Assembly: GCF_014695575.1 (NCBI RefSeq)
Contig: NZ_JACJOO010000032.1
Coordinates: forward strand, 1 to 45,280
DNA length: 45,280 bases
Direction of reading: 5' to 3'
DNA from: Leptolyngbya sp. FACHB-8
Lineage (GTDB): Bacteria; Cyanobacteriota; Cyanobacteriia; Elainellales; Elainellaceae
A program made the position numbers and the translations under genes. The notes beneath the pieces were generated by a model, which searched no databases, was not told where the DNA came from, and saw nothing but the letters and a program-made list of their open reading frames with translations. Numbering within the stretch: the stretch's first letter is position 1; each line of letters begins with the position of its first letter. Positions 24,901 to 34,209 of this stretch are shown in pieces.

Positions 24901-25025
24901 AACCTCAGTTCGGGATAAGCTGAAGTGCTCATTTTGGCGTGCGCTTTGCGCACGCCAAAATGAGCGTTTTCGAGTGCCGCGCAACGCGCGGCACTCGAAA
25001 ACGCCCTTAACCCGAACTCAGGTTA
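24901..25025. repeat. Three-way-junction palindromic repeat, family B copy 2
   Basis: Inverted relative to 128-253. Hairpin 24930-24962 has a 15-bp stem and a TTT loop; hairpin 24964-25004 has a 19-bp stem and an AAC loop. The second stem carries a compensating change (G-C here, A-T in copy 1). Outer arms match copy 1. Confidence 0.92.
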
Positions 25026-25143
25026 TCCAACAGGCCTAGAAAACTACCTCATTAATTAATTTGATGAGATCTCACGGATCAGGGCGATCGCTAGCTATGG
25101 TGGAAGCAAGCGTGACGGGCTGGCCGTTTTTCTCTTCAGAGCC

Positions 25144-26109
25144 ATGAAACTATCGTCCTCTCATCTCCCTACTTGTAAAGCTGCGCAGGTTGCCGTCATC
25201 GGTGCTGGAAATGTGGGTAGCACCCTGGCGCAGCGAATTGTTGAAAAAGATTTAGCCAATGTTGTGTTGCTGGATATCGCGCCAGGCCGCCCGAAAGGGG
25301 TTGCCCTGGATTTGATGGAAGCTAGCGGCATTGAAGGTCATGATCGCACCATTTTGGGCACTACTGATTTTGCCGATACCGTCGGTTCTGACATTGTGGT
25401 GATTACCGCAGGCTTTCCTCGAAAGCCAGGGATGACTCGTGATGATTTGCTGAAGGCTAATACACAGATTGTGGTGGGTGCGGTGAAGCAGGCGATCGCC
25501 CACTCCCCTGATGCCCTGTTCATCATTGTCACGAATCCCCTGGATGTCATGACTTACATGGCCTGGAAGGTGAGCGGGCTTCCTTTCCAACGGGTCATGG
25601 GGATGGCTGGTATTCTCGATTCATCCCGGTTCGAGACATTTATTGCGATGGAACTGGGGGTTTCGACGGCCGATGTGGATGCAATGGTGCTGGGCAGTCA
25701 TGGTGACTTGATGGTGCCGTTGCCCCGCTACTCTACCGTGAACGGAATTCCTATCACGGAATTACTGGACGTTGCAACCATTAACCGTTTAGTGGAACGT
25801 ACCCGTAATGGTGGCGCAGAAATTGTAGAACTGATGCAAACCGGAGGGGCGTACTATGCGCCTGCATCCTCGGTCTGTGTGATGGTAGATACGATTTTGC
25901 GCGATCGCTCCCGCCTCCTGCCCGTCGCGGCCTACCTGGAAGGGCAGTACAAGTTAGAGGATGTGTTCATCGGCGTTCCAGCACGGCTGGGGTGTCGTGG
26001 GGTAGAGACAGTTCTGGAGTTGGAATTGAGCGATCGCGAACTGGAAGCTTTGCACGAGTCCGCTGAAGCTGTGCGTCAGGGAACCCAAACTGCGTTGGCG
26101 TTGCTGTGA
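25144..26109 (+). CDS. mdh: Malate dehydrogenase, NAD-dependent
   Basis: Interconverts malate and oxaloacetate. 321 residues of the lactate/malate dehydrogenase family. The Rossmann motif GAGNVGSTLAQ is at about 21-31. The substrate-loop segment GFPRKPGMTRDDLL (about 90-103) carries an Arg where lactate dehydrogenases have Gln, so malate is predicted. The catalytic His is in GSHGDLMVPLPR. A variable 12-residue start precedes the first strand. Monocistronic between ndhO and a gap with a terminator hairpin. Confidence 0.95.
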   Translation: MKLSSSHLPTCKAAQVAVIGAGNVGSTLAQRIVEKDLANVVLLDIAPGRPKGVALDLMEASGIEGHDRTILGTTDFADTVGSDIVVITAGFPRKPGMTRDDLLKANTQIVVGAVKQAIAHSPDALFIIVTNPLDVMTYMAWKVSGLPFQRVMGMAGILDSSRFETFIAMELGVSTADVDAMVLGSHGDLMVPLPRYSTVNGIPITELLDVATINRLVERTRNGGAEIVELMQTGGAYYAPASSVCVMVDTILRDRSRLLPVAAYLEGQYKLEDVFIGVPARLGCRGVETVLELELSDRELEALHESAEAVRQGTQTALALL

Positions 26110-26522
26110 TGAAGGCTAAGACACCGGGTGGTTCTAAAAACACCCGGTGTCTGGTGTTTTTGTAAAAATAGTTTCCTACAATTTGGGTAATCCTATTTCA
26201 ACAAAGTCTTTATGTCGGATACCCTGAAGCTCCTCACCAGCCTGAATGATGCAGGTCCGGGTCTTGATCCGAAGTAGGGTTTGGCCTCTCTTGAGTTCTG
26301 TGGCATGGAAATACCCCCAAAAAATTAAATCCCTGGTTTCCTTAAGAAACGGGGAATCTGGGGTGCAAAGGTAATGCTTTACGTAGTTGGAGGGCAATTC
26401 GCTTCTATTAGAGTTCCATGAAGCATCGATCTTGAGAAGAACTTAATATCTGCCTCTGATTCTTCACGGTTGGTATGGGGCTTACAATTGATGTGAACTG
26501 GGCATAGGTACTGAAGTAACGG
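26110..26522. other. Intergenic: terminator, then no clear gene
   Basis: A 413-bp gap. The first 45 bp hold the mdh hairpin (26119-26152). The rest contains a minus-strand open frame (26176-26397, beginning at TTG) with no recognisable family and no good start. It may be a remnant. I see nothing else. Confidence 0.5.
26119..26152. terminator. mdh terminator-like hairpin
   Basis: AGACACCGGGTG and its complement around GTTCTAAAAA, starting 10 bp after the mdh stop. Nearly the same sequence as 23303-23336, including flanks (GCTAAGACACCGGGT). Confidence 0.8.
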
Positions 26523-26864
26523 ATGATTGAAAACACAACCCGTTTGCAGCTACAGGCCAACATCTCTATACCGCAAGAGTCTCTTACTGCTTTTTGCCAG
26601 AAGTGGAAGATTCAAGAGCTTTCCTTTTTTGGTTCCGTTCTGAGGCAAGATTTTCGTCCCGATAGCGATATTGATGCCTTGGTTAGTTTTGAGGAAGGGG
26701 CACCTTGGGGGCTCCTGGAGCTGGTGCGAATGAAGCGTGAACTTTCCACCTTGCTGGGGCGTGATGTTGACTTACTGACTAAAAAGTCAATTGAGCAAAG
26801 CCATAACTGGATCCGCCGTAAGGAAATTTTAGGAACAGCTCAAGTTATCTATGTCGCGGGATGA
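26523..26864 (+). CDS. MNT nucleotidyltransferase antitoxin
   Basis: A 113-residue minimal nucleotidyltransferase. In characterised pairs such proteins add AMP to a tyrosine of the HEPN toxin and so silence it. The catalytic signature is intact: Gly37-Ser38, then Asp49 and Asp51 (SDIDALV), following GSVLRQDFRPD. The C-terminal KEILGTAQVIYVAG is common in these proteins. The coding sequence overlaps the HEPN gene by 14 nt, so translation is coupled. A second pair of the same type, with a broken toxin, lies at 43349-43973. Confidence 0.93.
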   Translation: MIENTTRLQLQANISIPQESLTAFCQKWKIQELSFFGSVLRQDFRPDSDIDALVSFEEGAPWGLLELVRMKRELSTLLGRDVDLLTKKSIEQSHNWIRRKEILGTAQVIYVAG

Positions 26865-27192
26865 TGCTTCGCTATTGGATATTGTTCGAGCTGGACAGTT
26901 GGTCTTACAGTTTGCCCAAGGGCTTGGTCGCGAACAATTGAACGCTGATTTGCGAACACAATCAGCAATTCTTTATCAAATTGCAATTATGGGAGAAGCG
27001 ACCAAGCGTTTATCTCGAGAGTTGCGCACAAAACATCCAGAAGTGCCCTGGGACGATATTGCTGGGATGAGGGATATTATCACCCATCAATACGATCGCC
27101 TTGATCTGAATATTGTTTGGCAAGTTGTCCAAAAGAACATTCCTGAACTATTGGCCTTAATTTTGCCATTGCTACCAGATGAAAATCTTTAG
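26851..27192 (+). CDS. HEPN (HepT-like) RNase toxin
   Basis: A 113-residue helical HEPN protein. The catalytic R-x4-H-x-Y motif is intact at Arg74, His79 and Tyr81 (MRDIITHQYDRL); Tyr81 is the expected target of the partner's AMP transfer. The HepT layout is complete: IAIMGEATKRLSRELR in the middle and NIVWQVVQKNIPEL at the end. The start overlaps the upstream antitoxin. Compare with the copy at 43653-43973, which has the same motif at the same residue numbers but a stop at codon 60. Confidence 0.93.
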   Translation: MSRDDASLLDIVRAGQLVLQFAQGLGREQLNADLRTQSAILYQIAIMGEATKRLSRELRTKHPEVPWDDIAGMRDIITHQYDRLDLNIVWQVVQKNIPELLALILPLLPDENL

Positions 27193-27323
27193 CGAATGAG
27201 CCTTCCTCTTGCTAGAACGATCGCTCACACTACTGCCCCTCAGATCCCAAAGGCTTAGAATCTAGATGAATCGCTCTTAGTTAAGGGCGATCGCGCAGCA
27301 CAGCACAGGGGTTAAATCATCGC
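27193..27323. other. Upstream region of the chelatase gene
   Basis: Short gap holding two GCGATCGC-like sites. The AGGGG at about 27308 may be the ribosome site of the next gene. No other feature seen. Confidence 0.4.
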
Positions 27324-30300
27324 ATGGTCAAACGAATCGTTTTGATAGCCGGGTTTGAATCCTTTAATGCGGATTTGTATCGACAGGCGGCGAAGGTGGC
27401 GCAAGAGCGGTGTCCAGAGTTGGAGATTGCGGTGTTTAGCGATCGCGATCTGGCTGCCAAACCGGAGGCGATCGCCCATGCCCTGTCCGAAGCTGACGTA
27501 TTCTTTGCCAGCCTGCTGTTTGACTACGACCAGGTGATTTGGCTGCGAGAACGGGCACAGCACATCCCCATTCGATTGGTCTTCGAGTCGGCGTTGGAGC
27601 TGATGAGTTTGACTCAGTTGGGGAAGTTTGCGATCGGCGACAAGCCCAAGGGAATGCCCAAGCCCGTGCAATTTATCCTTAGCAAGTTTGGTGGTACCCA
27701 GCGGGAAGAGGACAAGCTGGCGGGCTACATTAGTTTTCTGAAGGTTGGCCCCAAACTGCTCAAGTACATCCCTGTGGGGAAAGTGCAGGATCTTCGCAAC
27801 TGGCTAATCATTTACGGCTATTGGAATGCGGGCGGTTCTGAAAACGTCGCATCCATGTTTGTGTATTTGGGCGAGAAGTATCTGGGTCTGACGGTGGATA
27901 GCATCCCCGATGTAATCGAAACGCCTAACATGGGCTTGTTACATCCTGAGTATGACGGGTATTTTGAGTCGCCCAAAGCGTATTTAGAGTGGTATCAACA
28001 ACGCTTCCCTAATACGAATCCCGTTGTTGGGATGTTGCTGTATCGAAAGCATGTCATTACGAAGCAACCTTATATTCCTCAGCTCATTCGTTACTTTGAG
28101 CAAGCGGGATTAACGCCACTGCCCATTTTCATCAACGGCGTGGAAGGTCATGTGGCGGTGCGCGACTGGATGACCACGGATTATGAGCAGGAGCAGCGAT
28201 CGCAAGGCAACATCGAACTCCCGTCTTTGACAAAAGATGCCGTGAAAGTGGATGCGATCGCCTCCACCATCGGCTTCCCTCTCGTTGGTGGCCCAGCGGG
28301 TTCAATGGAAGCAGGTCGCCAGGTCGAAGTCGCCAAGAAAATTCTGAGTGCCAAAAATGTGCCCTACTTTGTCGCGGCTCCGTTGCTGATTCAGGATATT
28401 CATTCCTGGACACGGCAAGGGATTGGAGGGCTGCAAAGTGTCGTGTTGTATGCACTGCCCGAGTTGGATGGGGCGATCGATCCCGTGCCATTGGGGGGAT
28501 TAGTCGGTGACAAAATCTACCTCATTCCCGAGCGGGTTCAACGCTTGACTCAGCGTATTAATAATTGGATTGCGCTACGCCAGAAACCACCTGCTGGGCG
28601 GAAGGTGGCGATCGTCCTCTACGGTTTCCCGCCAGGCTACGGGGCAACTGGAACAGCCGCCCTGCTGAACGTGCCCAAATCCCTGATCAAGTTACTTCAA
28701 ACGATGAAGGCCCAGGGCTATGACGTGGGCGACATCCCCGAGGATGGCGAAGAACTCATTGAGCAGGTGCGTCAGGCTGATGAATTGTTTGTCGGAGTGA
28801 CTCCTACCGACGTCAGCCTTGAGGAGGCACCGATCGCCACGGTCACCGCTCGCAAACTGGAACATTGGCTCGGTTATTTGCTGACGCGGCGGATTGAGAA
28901 GCAGTGGAAGTCGTTGTCGGACACAGGTATACGGACGGTGGCGATCGCTGAACGCCCCGAAGAATCCCGCTATCTCCTGGGCGGCGTGCAACTTGGCAAT
29001 GTGTGGATCAGTGTGCAGCCGCCTTTGGGGTTGCAAGGCGACCCCATGCGTCTCATGTTTGAGCGAGATTTAACACCCCATCCGCAATACGCCGCCTTCT
29101 ACAAGTGGTTGCAAAATGACTTTCAGGCGGATGCCGTTGTGCATTTTGGCATGCACGGCACCGTGGAATGGCTACCCGGTTCACCGTTGGGGAACACCGG
29201 CTATTCCTGGTCAGACATTCTGCTAGGGAATTTGCCGAACCTCTACATCTATGCGGCGAATAATCCCTCGGAGTCGATTTTGGCCAAGCGGCGGGGCTAT
29301 GGGGTGCTGATTTCCCATAATGTGCCGCCGTATGGTCGGGCGGGGCTTTATAAGGAACTGGTGACGTTGCGGGATTTGATTGCGGAGTATCGCGAAGACC
29401 CGGAAACAAATGCGGCATTGAAGGAGGCGATCGCCAAAAAGATCCTCGACACGGGTTTAGAAGCAGACTGCCCCTTTGAGGAATCCCGTCACCTGGGCAT
29501 TGAATTCACCCCAGAAAACTTGCGAATGTTTAGTGCAGAGGTGTTCAATCGTTATCTGCTGAAGCTCTACGAATATCTACAAGTTCTGGAAAACAGGCTC
29601 TTCTCTTCCGGATTGCATGTGTTGGGAGACGCACCCGATGAAGATCGAATGAGAGATTATCTGGCCGCTTACTTTGGGGAGGAATGGCCACAGGTCGAGG
29701 GGGCGATCGCTACTCCCGAGTCTACTAATGGTCTTGCAGACAAAGTACAACAGGCCGCCCTCATTCGTACTCTGCTGAGCCAGACAACGGATGAACTCAC
29801 GAACCTGCTGCGGGGGCTGAATGGTGAGTACATTCCTCCAGCACCGGGAGGAGATTTACTGCGGGATGGGCCTGGGGTACTGCCGACAGGACGCAATATT
29901 CATGCACTCGACCCTTACCGGATGCCATCGCCTGCCGCCTATGAGCGAGGACGGGAGATTGGCCGAAAGCTCATTGCTCAGCATCTTGAAGAACACGGCA
30001 CTTACCCCGAAACTGTGGCGGTGATGTTGTGGGGCTTAGACACAATCAAAACCAAGGGTGAATCCATTGGGATTCTGCTGGAATTGGTAGGAGCTGAACC
30101 TGTGAAGGAGGGCACAGGCCGGATTGTGCGTTACGAGTTAAAACCCCTGAGCGAGATGGATCATCCCCGTATCGACATCTTGGGTAATCTGTCAGGGATT
30201 TTTCGGGACAGCTTTGTGAATGTGATTGAGCTGTTGGATGACCTGTTCCATCGGGCTGCTGAAGCGGATGAGCCGGAGGAGCAAAATTTTGTCAGAAAGC

Positions 30301-31061
30301 ATGCGATCGCCCTCCAATCCCAAGGCGTCGAAAACCCCTCAGCTCGTTTGTTCTCCAACCCTGCGGGCGACTTTGGCTCCCTGGTAAACGATCGCGTCAC
30401 CGATTCTAACTGGGAATCCGGTTCTGAATTAGGAGACACCTGGACAGGTCGCAATACTTTCAGCTATGGGCGAAAGGACAAGGGCCAGGCTCGTCCCGAA
30501 ATCCTCAACACATTGCTGGGAAGTACCGATCGCATCGTTCAACAAATTGATTCCGTCGAATATGGTCTGACAGATATTCAGGAGTACTACGCCAATACAG
30601 GTGGTCTAAAGAAAGCGGCTGAAATGAAAAAAGGTCGAAAGGTGACGGCTAGTTTCGTCGAAAGCTTCTCGAAGGACACCACGCCCCGTAACCTGGAAGA
30701 CCTGCTGCGAATGGAGTATCGCACTAAGTTACTCAACCCCAAGTGGGCTGAGGCAATGGCAGATCAAGGCTCAGGTGGAGCCTACGAAATCTCCCAACGG
30801 ATGACGGCTCTGATGGGATGGGCGGGTACGGCCGACTTCCGGGAGAACTGGGTTTACGACCAGGCAGCTGATACCTATGCCCTGGACCCGGAAATGGCTG
30901 AGAAGTTGCGTAAGTCTAATCCTGAAGCCTTCCGCAATATTGTGGGACGCATGTTAGAAGCCCACGGACGCGGGTTCTGGCACCCCGATGACGAGAAGCT
31001 GGAAAAACTGCAACAGCTTTATGAACTGACGGATGAGGTATTAGAAGGCGTTGAAGTTTAG
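27324..31061 (+). CDS. bchH: Magnesium-chelatase subunit H paralogue (BchH/ChlH family)
   Basis: A 1245-residue member of the CobN/Mg-chelatase family, which binds protoporphyrin and inserts Mg with subunits ChlI and ChlD. Visible blocks: KRIVLIAGFESFNADLYRQA at the start, IPIRLVFESALELMSLTQLG, IIYGYWNAGGSENVASMF, the HFGMHGTVEWLPG block at about 607 with PYGRAGLYKEL, and PYRMPSPAAYERGR. Cyanobacterial ChlH proper is about 1330 residues with a different start, so this looks like a second, BchH-like paralogue. It may instead chelate another metal. Convergent with a GUN4-domain protein 34 bp away. Confidence 0.88.
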   Translation: MVKRIVLIAGFESFNADLYRQAAKVAQERCPELEIAVFSDRDLAAKPEAIAHALSEADVFFASLLFDYDQVIWLRERAQHIPIRLVFESALELMSLTQLGKFAIGDKPKGMPKPVQFILSKFGGTQREEDKLAGYISFLKVGPKLLKYIPVGKVQDLRNWLIIYGYWNAGGSENVASMFVYLGEKYLGLTVDSIPDVIETPNMGLLHPEYDGYFESPKAYLEWYQQRFPNTNPVVGMLLYRKHVITKQPYIPQLIRYFEQAGLTPLPIFINGVEGHVAVRDWMTTDYEQEQRSQGNIELPSLTKDAVKVDAIASTIGFPLVGGPAGSMEAGRQVEVAKKILSAKNVPYFVAAPLLIQDIHSWTRQGIGGLQSVVLYALPELDGAIDPVPLGGLVGDKIYLIPERVQRLTQRINNWIALRQKPPAGRKVAIVLYGFPPGYGATGTAALLNVPKSLIKLLQTMKAQGYDVGDIPEDGEELIEQVRQADELFVGVTPTDVSLEEAPIATVTARKLEHWLGYLLTRRIEKQWKSLSDTGIRTVAIAERPEESRYLLGGVQLGNVWISVQPPLGLQGDPMRLMFERDLTPHPQYAAFYKWLQNDFQADAVVHFGMHGTVEWLPGSPLGNTGYSWSDILLGNLPNLYIYAANNPSESILAKRRGYGVLISHNVPPYGRAGLYKELVTLRDLIAEYREDPETNAALKEAIAKKILDTGLEADCPFEESRHLGIEFTPENLRMFSAEVFNRYLLKLYEYLQVLENRLFSSGLHVLGDAPDEDRMRDYLAAYFGEEWPQVEGAIATPESTNGLADKVQQAALIRTLLSQTTDELTNLLRGLNGEYIPPAPGGDLLRDGPGVLPTGRNIHALDPYRMPSPAAYERGREIGRKLIAQHLEEHGTYPETVAVMLWGLDTIKTKGESIGILLELVGAEPVKEGTGRIVRYELKPLSEMDHPRIDILGNLSGIFRDSFVNVIELLDDLFHRAAEADEPEEQNFVRKHAIALQSQGVENPSARLFSNPAGDFGSLVNDRVTDSNWESGSELGDTWTGRNTFSYGRKDKGQARPEILNTLLGSTDRIVQQIDSVEYGLTDIQEYYANTGGLKKAAEMKKGRKVTASFVESFSKDTTPRNLEDLLRMEYRTKLLNPKWAEAMADQGSGGAYEISQRMTALMGWAGTADFRENWVYDQAADTYALDPEMAEKLRKSNPEAFRNIVGRMLEAHGRGFWHPDDEKLEKLQQLYELTDEVLEGVEV

Positions 31062-31095
31062 AAGACTCATGCGTTTTCTGCAAACGACCCCGTCT

Positions 31096-32184
31096 TCATT
31101 CAGTAACCCCCAACCCACACGCTTCCAGATGATTCATCCATGCCCCAAACCCCTCTCGGCGGAAGCGTGTCGGTTCTTCTGGAGTTGGTTCCTGTACCTG
31201 CCACTGATGCCAGGGAAACATCCCCAGGGGAAGCGTGATGCTATTTTCCTGAGTAGGAAGATCAAAAAATTTGAGCCAGGTTCCGTTTTGTTTCCAACCC
31301 ACCGCTTCGCCAAATTTGTTGTAGTCCCGGTTGACTGCTGGGCTCTCCCAAATCTGGCGTTGAATGCCGAAGCTGAAGCGATCGCCACTGCTCTCTCGCC
31401 ATAACTGCTCCAGATTCTGCAGCCTATAACAGGGGATTGAACGGATCTGCTCCGGAGTCAGCAAATGAGGTTTCACGCTTTCTCCAGCAGGCGTAGATGC
31501 TTCCCAAACCATCACGCTCATGGCTTGATCCATATTCCGCCAGTGCTTAGCCTGTAAGGATTGGTGGAACTCATAGGATGGTGAGAGACAACCGCCGTTC
31601 GTGACGTTACCGTCTGGCATCGTGGTATTGCAGAGCCGCAGCCCGGTGAATGGAAAATCAAGGTTGGCATCTGTCAAATTGGCTCTATCCATATAGGCGG
31701 GAATGCCTTTCAGACGGCTGAAGTCGGCCGCTACCAGGTTGGCACCAATGAACAGGGCATCGGTGAGATCCGCCTCAACAAATCGTGCTCCATTCAGATT
31801 GGCCTTGCTGAAGTCAGCTTTTTGCAAGTTCGCACCCGAAAAATCGGTACGGATAGCTTTCGTTTCTACCAGATTGGCTTGCATCAAGTCGGCTTCCCGC
31901 AGATCCGCATCCTGCAAACTGGTGGCTGTTCCGCTAAAGTCGGTGCCCCTAAGGTTGGCGCGGCGCAATCTGGCACCAACCAGATTTGCTTCCCGCAGAA
32001 TTTGATGCGGGCAATCGATTCCTTCGAGGCTTTTGTCATTGAAGGCGGCCATTCGGAGCTCTACCTCGCAACGATCGCCACGCACATGGGTTGAGCGACT
32101 GGTTATCAGGTGCAGAGAAAAGATGACCAGGAGTGTTGCGATCGCTAACCCGACCCATCGGTTTTTCCCAAACTTGCGACTCAT
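31096..32184 (-). CDS. Membrane protein with pentapeptide repeats and a GUN4 domain
   Basis: GUN4 proteins bind porphyrins and stimulate Mg-chelatase through ChlH. This 362-residue protein has a membrane helix (about 10-27), pentapeptide repeats (about 62-178, e.g. LREANLVGARLRRANLRGT) and a C-terminal GUN4 domain (about 205-325). The domain signs are DQAMSVMVWEAS, IRSIPCYRLQNLEQLW, RFSFGIQRQIWES, then FGEAVGWKQNGTWLKFFDL. I chose the ATG at 32184; a GTG at 32238 would add 18 residues. It converges on the chelatase H paralogue. Porphyrin binding was not tested against known contact residues. Confidence 0.85.
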   Translation of the reverse strand: MSRKFGKNRWVGLAIATLLVIFSLHLITSRSTHVRGDRCEVELRMAAFNDKSLEGIDCPHQILREANLVGARLRRANLRGTDFSGTATSLQDADLREADLMQANLVETKAIRTDFSGANLQKADFSKANLNGARFVEADLTDALFIGANLVAADFSRLKGIPAYMDRANLTDANLDFPFTGLRLCNTTMPDGNVTNGGCLSPSYEFHQSLQAKHWRNMDQAMSVMVWEASTPAGESVKPHLLTPEQIRSIPCYRLQNLEQLWRESSGDRFSFGIQRQIWESPAVNRDYNKFGEAVGWKQNGTWLKFFDLPTQENSITLPLGMFPWHQWQVQEPTPEEPTRFRREGFGAWMNHLEACGLGVTE

Positions 32185-32587
32185 TGCAAACAACCTATCA
32201 ATAAGAACATCACCAATGAAGGGGATATGGATAACCACATATCAAACCTTTGTTCTAAAAAATTCCTGCTATTGCCGGAGCTACCCGGTTATGTAATATC
32301 CCCCAGAAAGGTGACCATTTAGCATACCCGTGGGTCATGTTGAATGAGTCGGTAACTTCTATTCTTAAGTTATGAGTTTGAGAGTGCAGTCAGGATTTTC
32401 ACTCCTTTGACCAGGAGCATGGCTCATGGCAAAGGAATGGATATCTGACAGCCCCTGCGATCGCCGCTCTTGCTCTCCATATCGGTAAATCAGCTTCCTT
32501 CCAGGCTGTGTTCTATCGGTGAGCGATCGCCCCTATGACTCGCAAATCAGGAGAAATTCCTACCTGTGTCGTAATTGTGTAAGTATC
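32185..32587. other. Intergenic region, no gene seen
   Basis: This 403-bp stretch separates two divergent genes and holds two GCGATCGC-type sites. A possible small hairpin is ACTCCTTTGACCAGGAG at about 32400-32417. No RNA gene was recognised. Confidence 0.45.
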
Positions 32588-32737
32588 ATGTCTCCCATTC
32601 ATATCAAACCTCTGCGCTTGCTGTTAGCCTTTCTAACAGTCGGGTCTATTGCGCTCACGATTCCGAATCCCCCAAACTTGCCTCTGCAAGATACCCTTGG
32701 AGATATGTTTGCACTGTGGGAAGCAAATGAGTCCTAG
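32588..32737 (+). CDS. Possible small exported peptide
   Basis: A 49-residue frame starting at ATG (MSPIHIKPLRLLLAFLTVGS), with a basic N-terminus and a hydrophobic stretch (about 11-24), then a Pro-rich segment and an acidic end (ALWEANES). This looks like a signal peptide with a short mature part. There is no family match and no strong ribosome site, so it may be spurious. Confidence 0.35.
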   Translation: MSPIHIKPLRLLLAFLTVGSIALTIPNPPNLPLQDTLGDMFALWEANES

Positions 32738-32864
32738 AGCCTGTTCTGTCTTTTTTTCGTGCGCGAAGTTCACGAAAAAAATAATCCTTTCAGTTAGCTT
32801 TAAAACATGTCCTAATATCAAACCCCGTTGAATCAGCATCTTATGCTTATTCAACTGGATAATA

Positions 32865-33815
32865 TTAACTTCTACGGACCCTCAATACTGTCGCATCATC
32901 TCGTAGATGTCGGCGGCTACCGTAGAGATGGGAGTAGACGTAACAGAACTCGCTACCCAAGAAGAAAATTTGACAGGTTAGATATATCCACAGCATTAAA
33001 ACCATGACACCACCGATGATGCCATAGGAACGGTATTGGGCACCGATGTGAATAACGCTATTACTTACGAGATACTGCAATAGCATAAACAGGACGGTCG
33101 TGAACAGTGCCCCAATCCAAATGTCTCCCCATCGTACTCGTGTTGATGGAAGAATTTTGAATAAAACCATGACAATTAAAATGAGAACGAGGAATGTCAC
33201 AAAAATCTGAACATTCCGAATAACGGTTACTTCGTCTAGTTGAATAAAATTGATATAAGAATTAAACTCTTTTAGCAAACGCCGTAGAATATCAAAAGCT
33301 AACTCAGCCACAAGAGAAACGACCATAATGGCTGACGAGCTGAAGACTAGAGAAAATGCAAAAAACTTTTCTTTTAAGAAGAGTAGGAGTGTGTCCTGGA
33401 TAGGTTTGGGTTGCGTTTTGAGATAATGAACTTTCCAAATTTTGTCGACGGAACGGCTGAGAGCACCAAACACATTGCTGGCAGCCAGTAGAAGCAGGAA
33501 GAAACCTGTAATTCCAGCTCCAACGCTACTGTTGTCCAGATGAAACAGGACGTCCCGAAACACACTGTAGGCGGCGTCAGGCAGAATTTGATTGGCATAC
33601 GCCAGGATATCTTGAATTAAAGCCGCGTCTGATCCCAGCACCCACCCCATAATGCTCAGCACTACCAGAAAGATGGGAAACATGGAGAACAGGGCGTAAT
33701 AGGCCAGAGCTGCTCCCATTTCTAAACATTCATCTCGTTGCCATTCATGAATTGTGCGGATGATGAGTTGGGCTGGCCGTGACGGCAGCACCTGGAATTT
33801 GACAAATTCAATCAC
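32865..33815 (-). CDS. YihY/virulence-factor BrkB family membrane protein
   Basis: A 316-residue membrane protein with about six helices. YihY signatures are visible: LAYYALFSMFPIFLVVLSIMGW (first part about 34-55), a helix with LLLLAASNVFGALSRSVDKIW, and the late helices LLQYLVSNSVIHIGAQYRSYG and MLWIYLTCQIFFLGSEF. E. coli YihY was once misnamed RNase BN; the real role is unknown. The N-terminal RTIHEWQRDECLEMGA is typical. Not in an operon with either neighbour. Confidence 0.93.
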   Translation of the reverse strand: MIEFVKFQVLPSRPAQLIIRTIHEWQRDECLEMGAALAYYALFSMFPIFLVVLSIMGWVLGSDAALIQDILAYANQILPDAAYSVFRDVLFHLDNSSVGAGITGFFLLLLAASNVFGALSRSVDKIWKVHYLKTQPKPIQDTLLLFLKEKFFAFSLVFSSSAIMVVSLVAELAFDILRRLLKEFNSYINFIQLDEVTVIRNVQIFVTFLVLILIVMVLFKILPSTRVRWGDIWIGALFTTVLFMLLQYLVSNSVIHIGAQYRSYGIIGGVMVLMLWIYLTCQIFFLGSEFCYVYSHLYGSRRHLRDDATVLRVRRS

Positions 33816-34209
33816 AGAATCCTCATTGATGACGTTGTTTCACCGATATTACCGAAGGTTTGGTACGGGATATCACCGTAACCGCACAATCTGGCTGAGC
33901 CTGCCTATATTTTGAGATTATGCTGTCCCAAAAGGGTGGCAGCATCTAAATTTGAGATTTTGATACAAAAAAGCAAAACACCTGTGTCACGTTATTTTCT
34001 AACACCCATGACTACAGGGGGGAGGTATGGTAAAGCACCCATCTAGGTCGTGGCGATCGCTACCCTAATAGCTATTCTAGCCAGTTGCATAGGCTCAGGT
34101 GCCACTTCCCCAATCTGCCCGCCTTTCACCGACTCCTTGGCTCTCCTGCTCCCCTGCCCCAAAATACGGTATATACCAACATGGGACAAATTTACATGGA
34201 GCGATATCG
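33816..34209. other. Intergenic region, no gene seen
   Basis: 394 bp between two divergent genes. An open frame here overlaps the start of the oxidoreductase but has no family match upstream of its ATG. GGAG at 34195-34198 is the ribosome site of the next gene. Otherwise nothing seen. Confidence 0.5.

Noticed and set aside
26176-26397. A 73-residue minus-strand frame
   Set aside because: It starts at TTG without a ribosome site and matches no family I know. Kept only as a comment in the gap entry.
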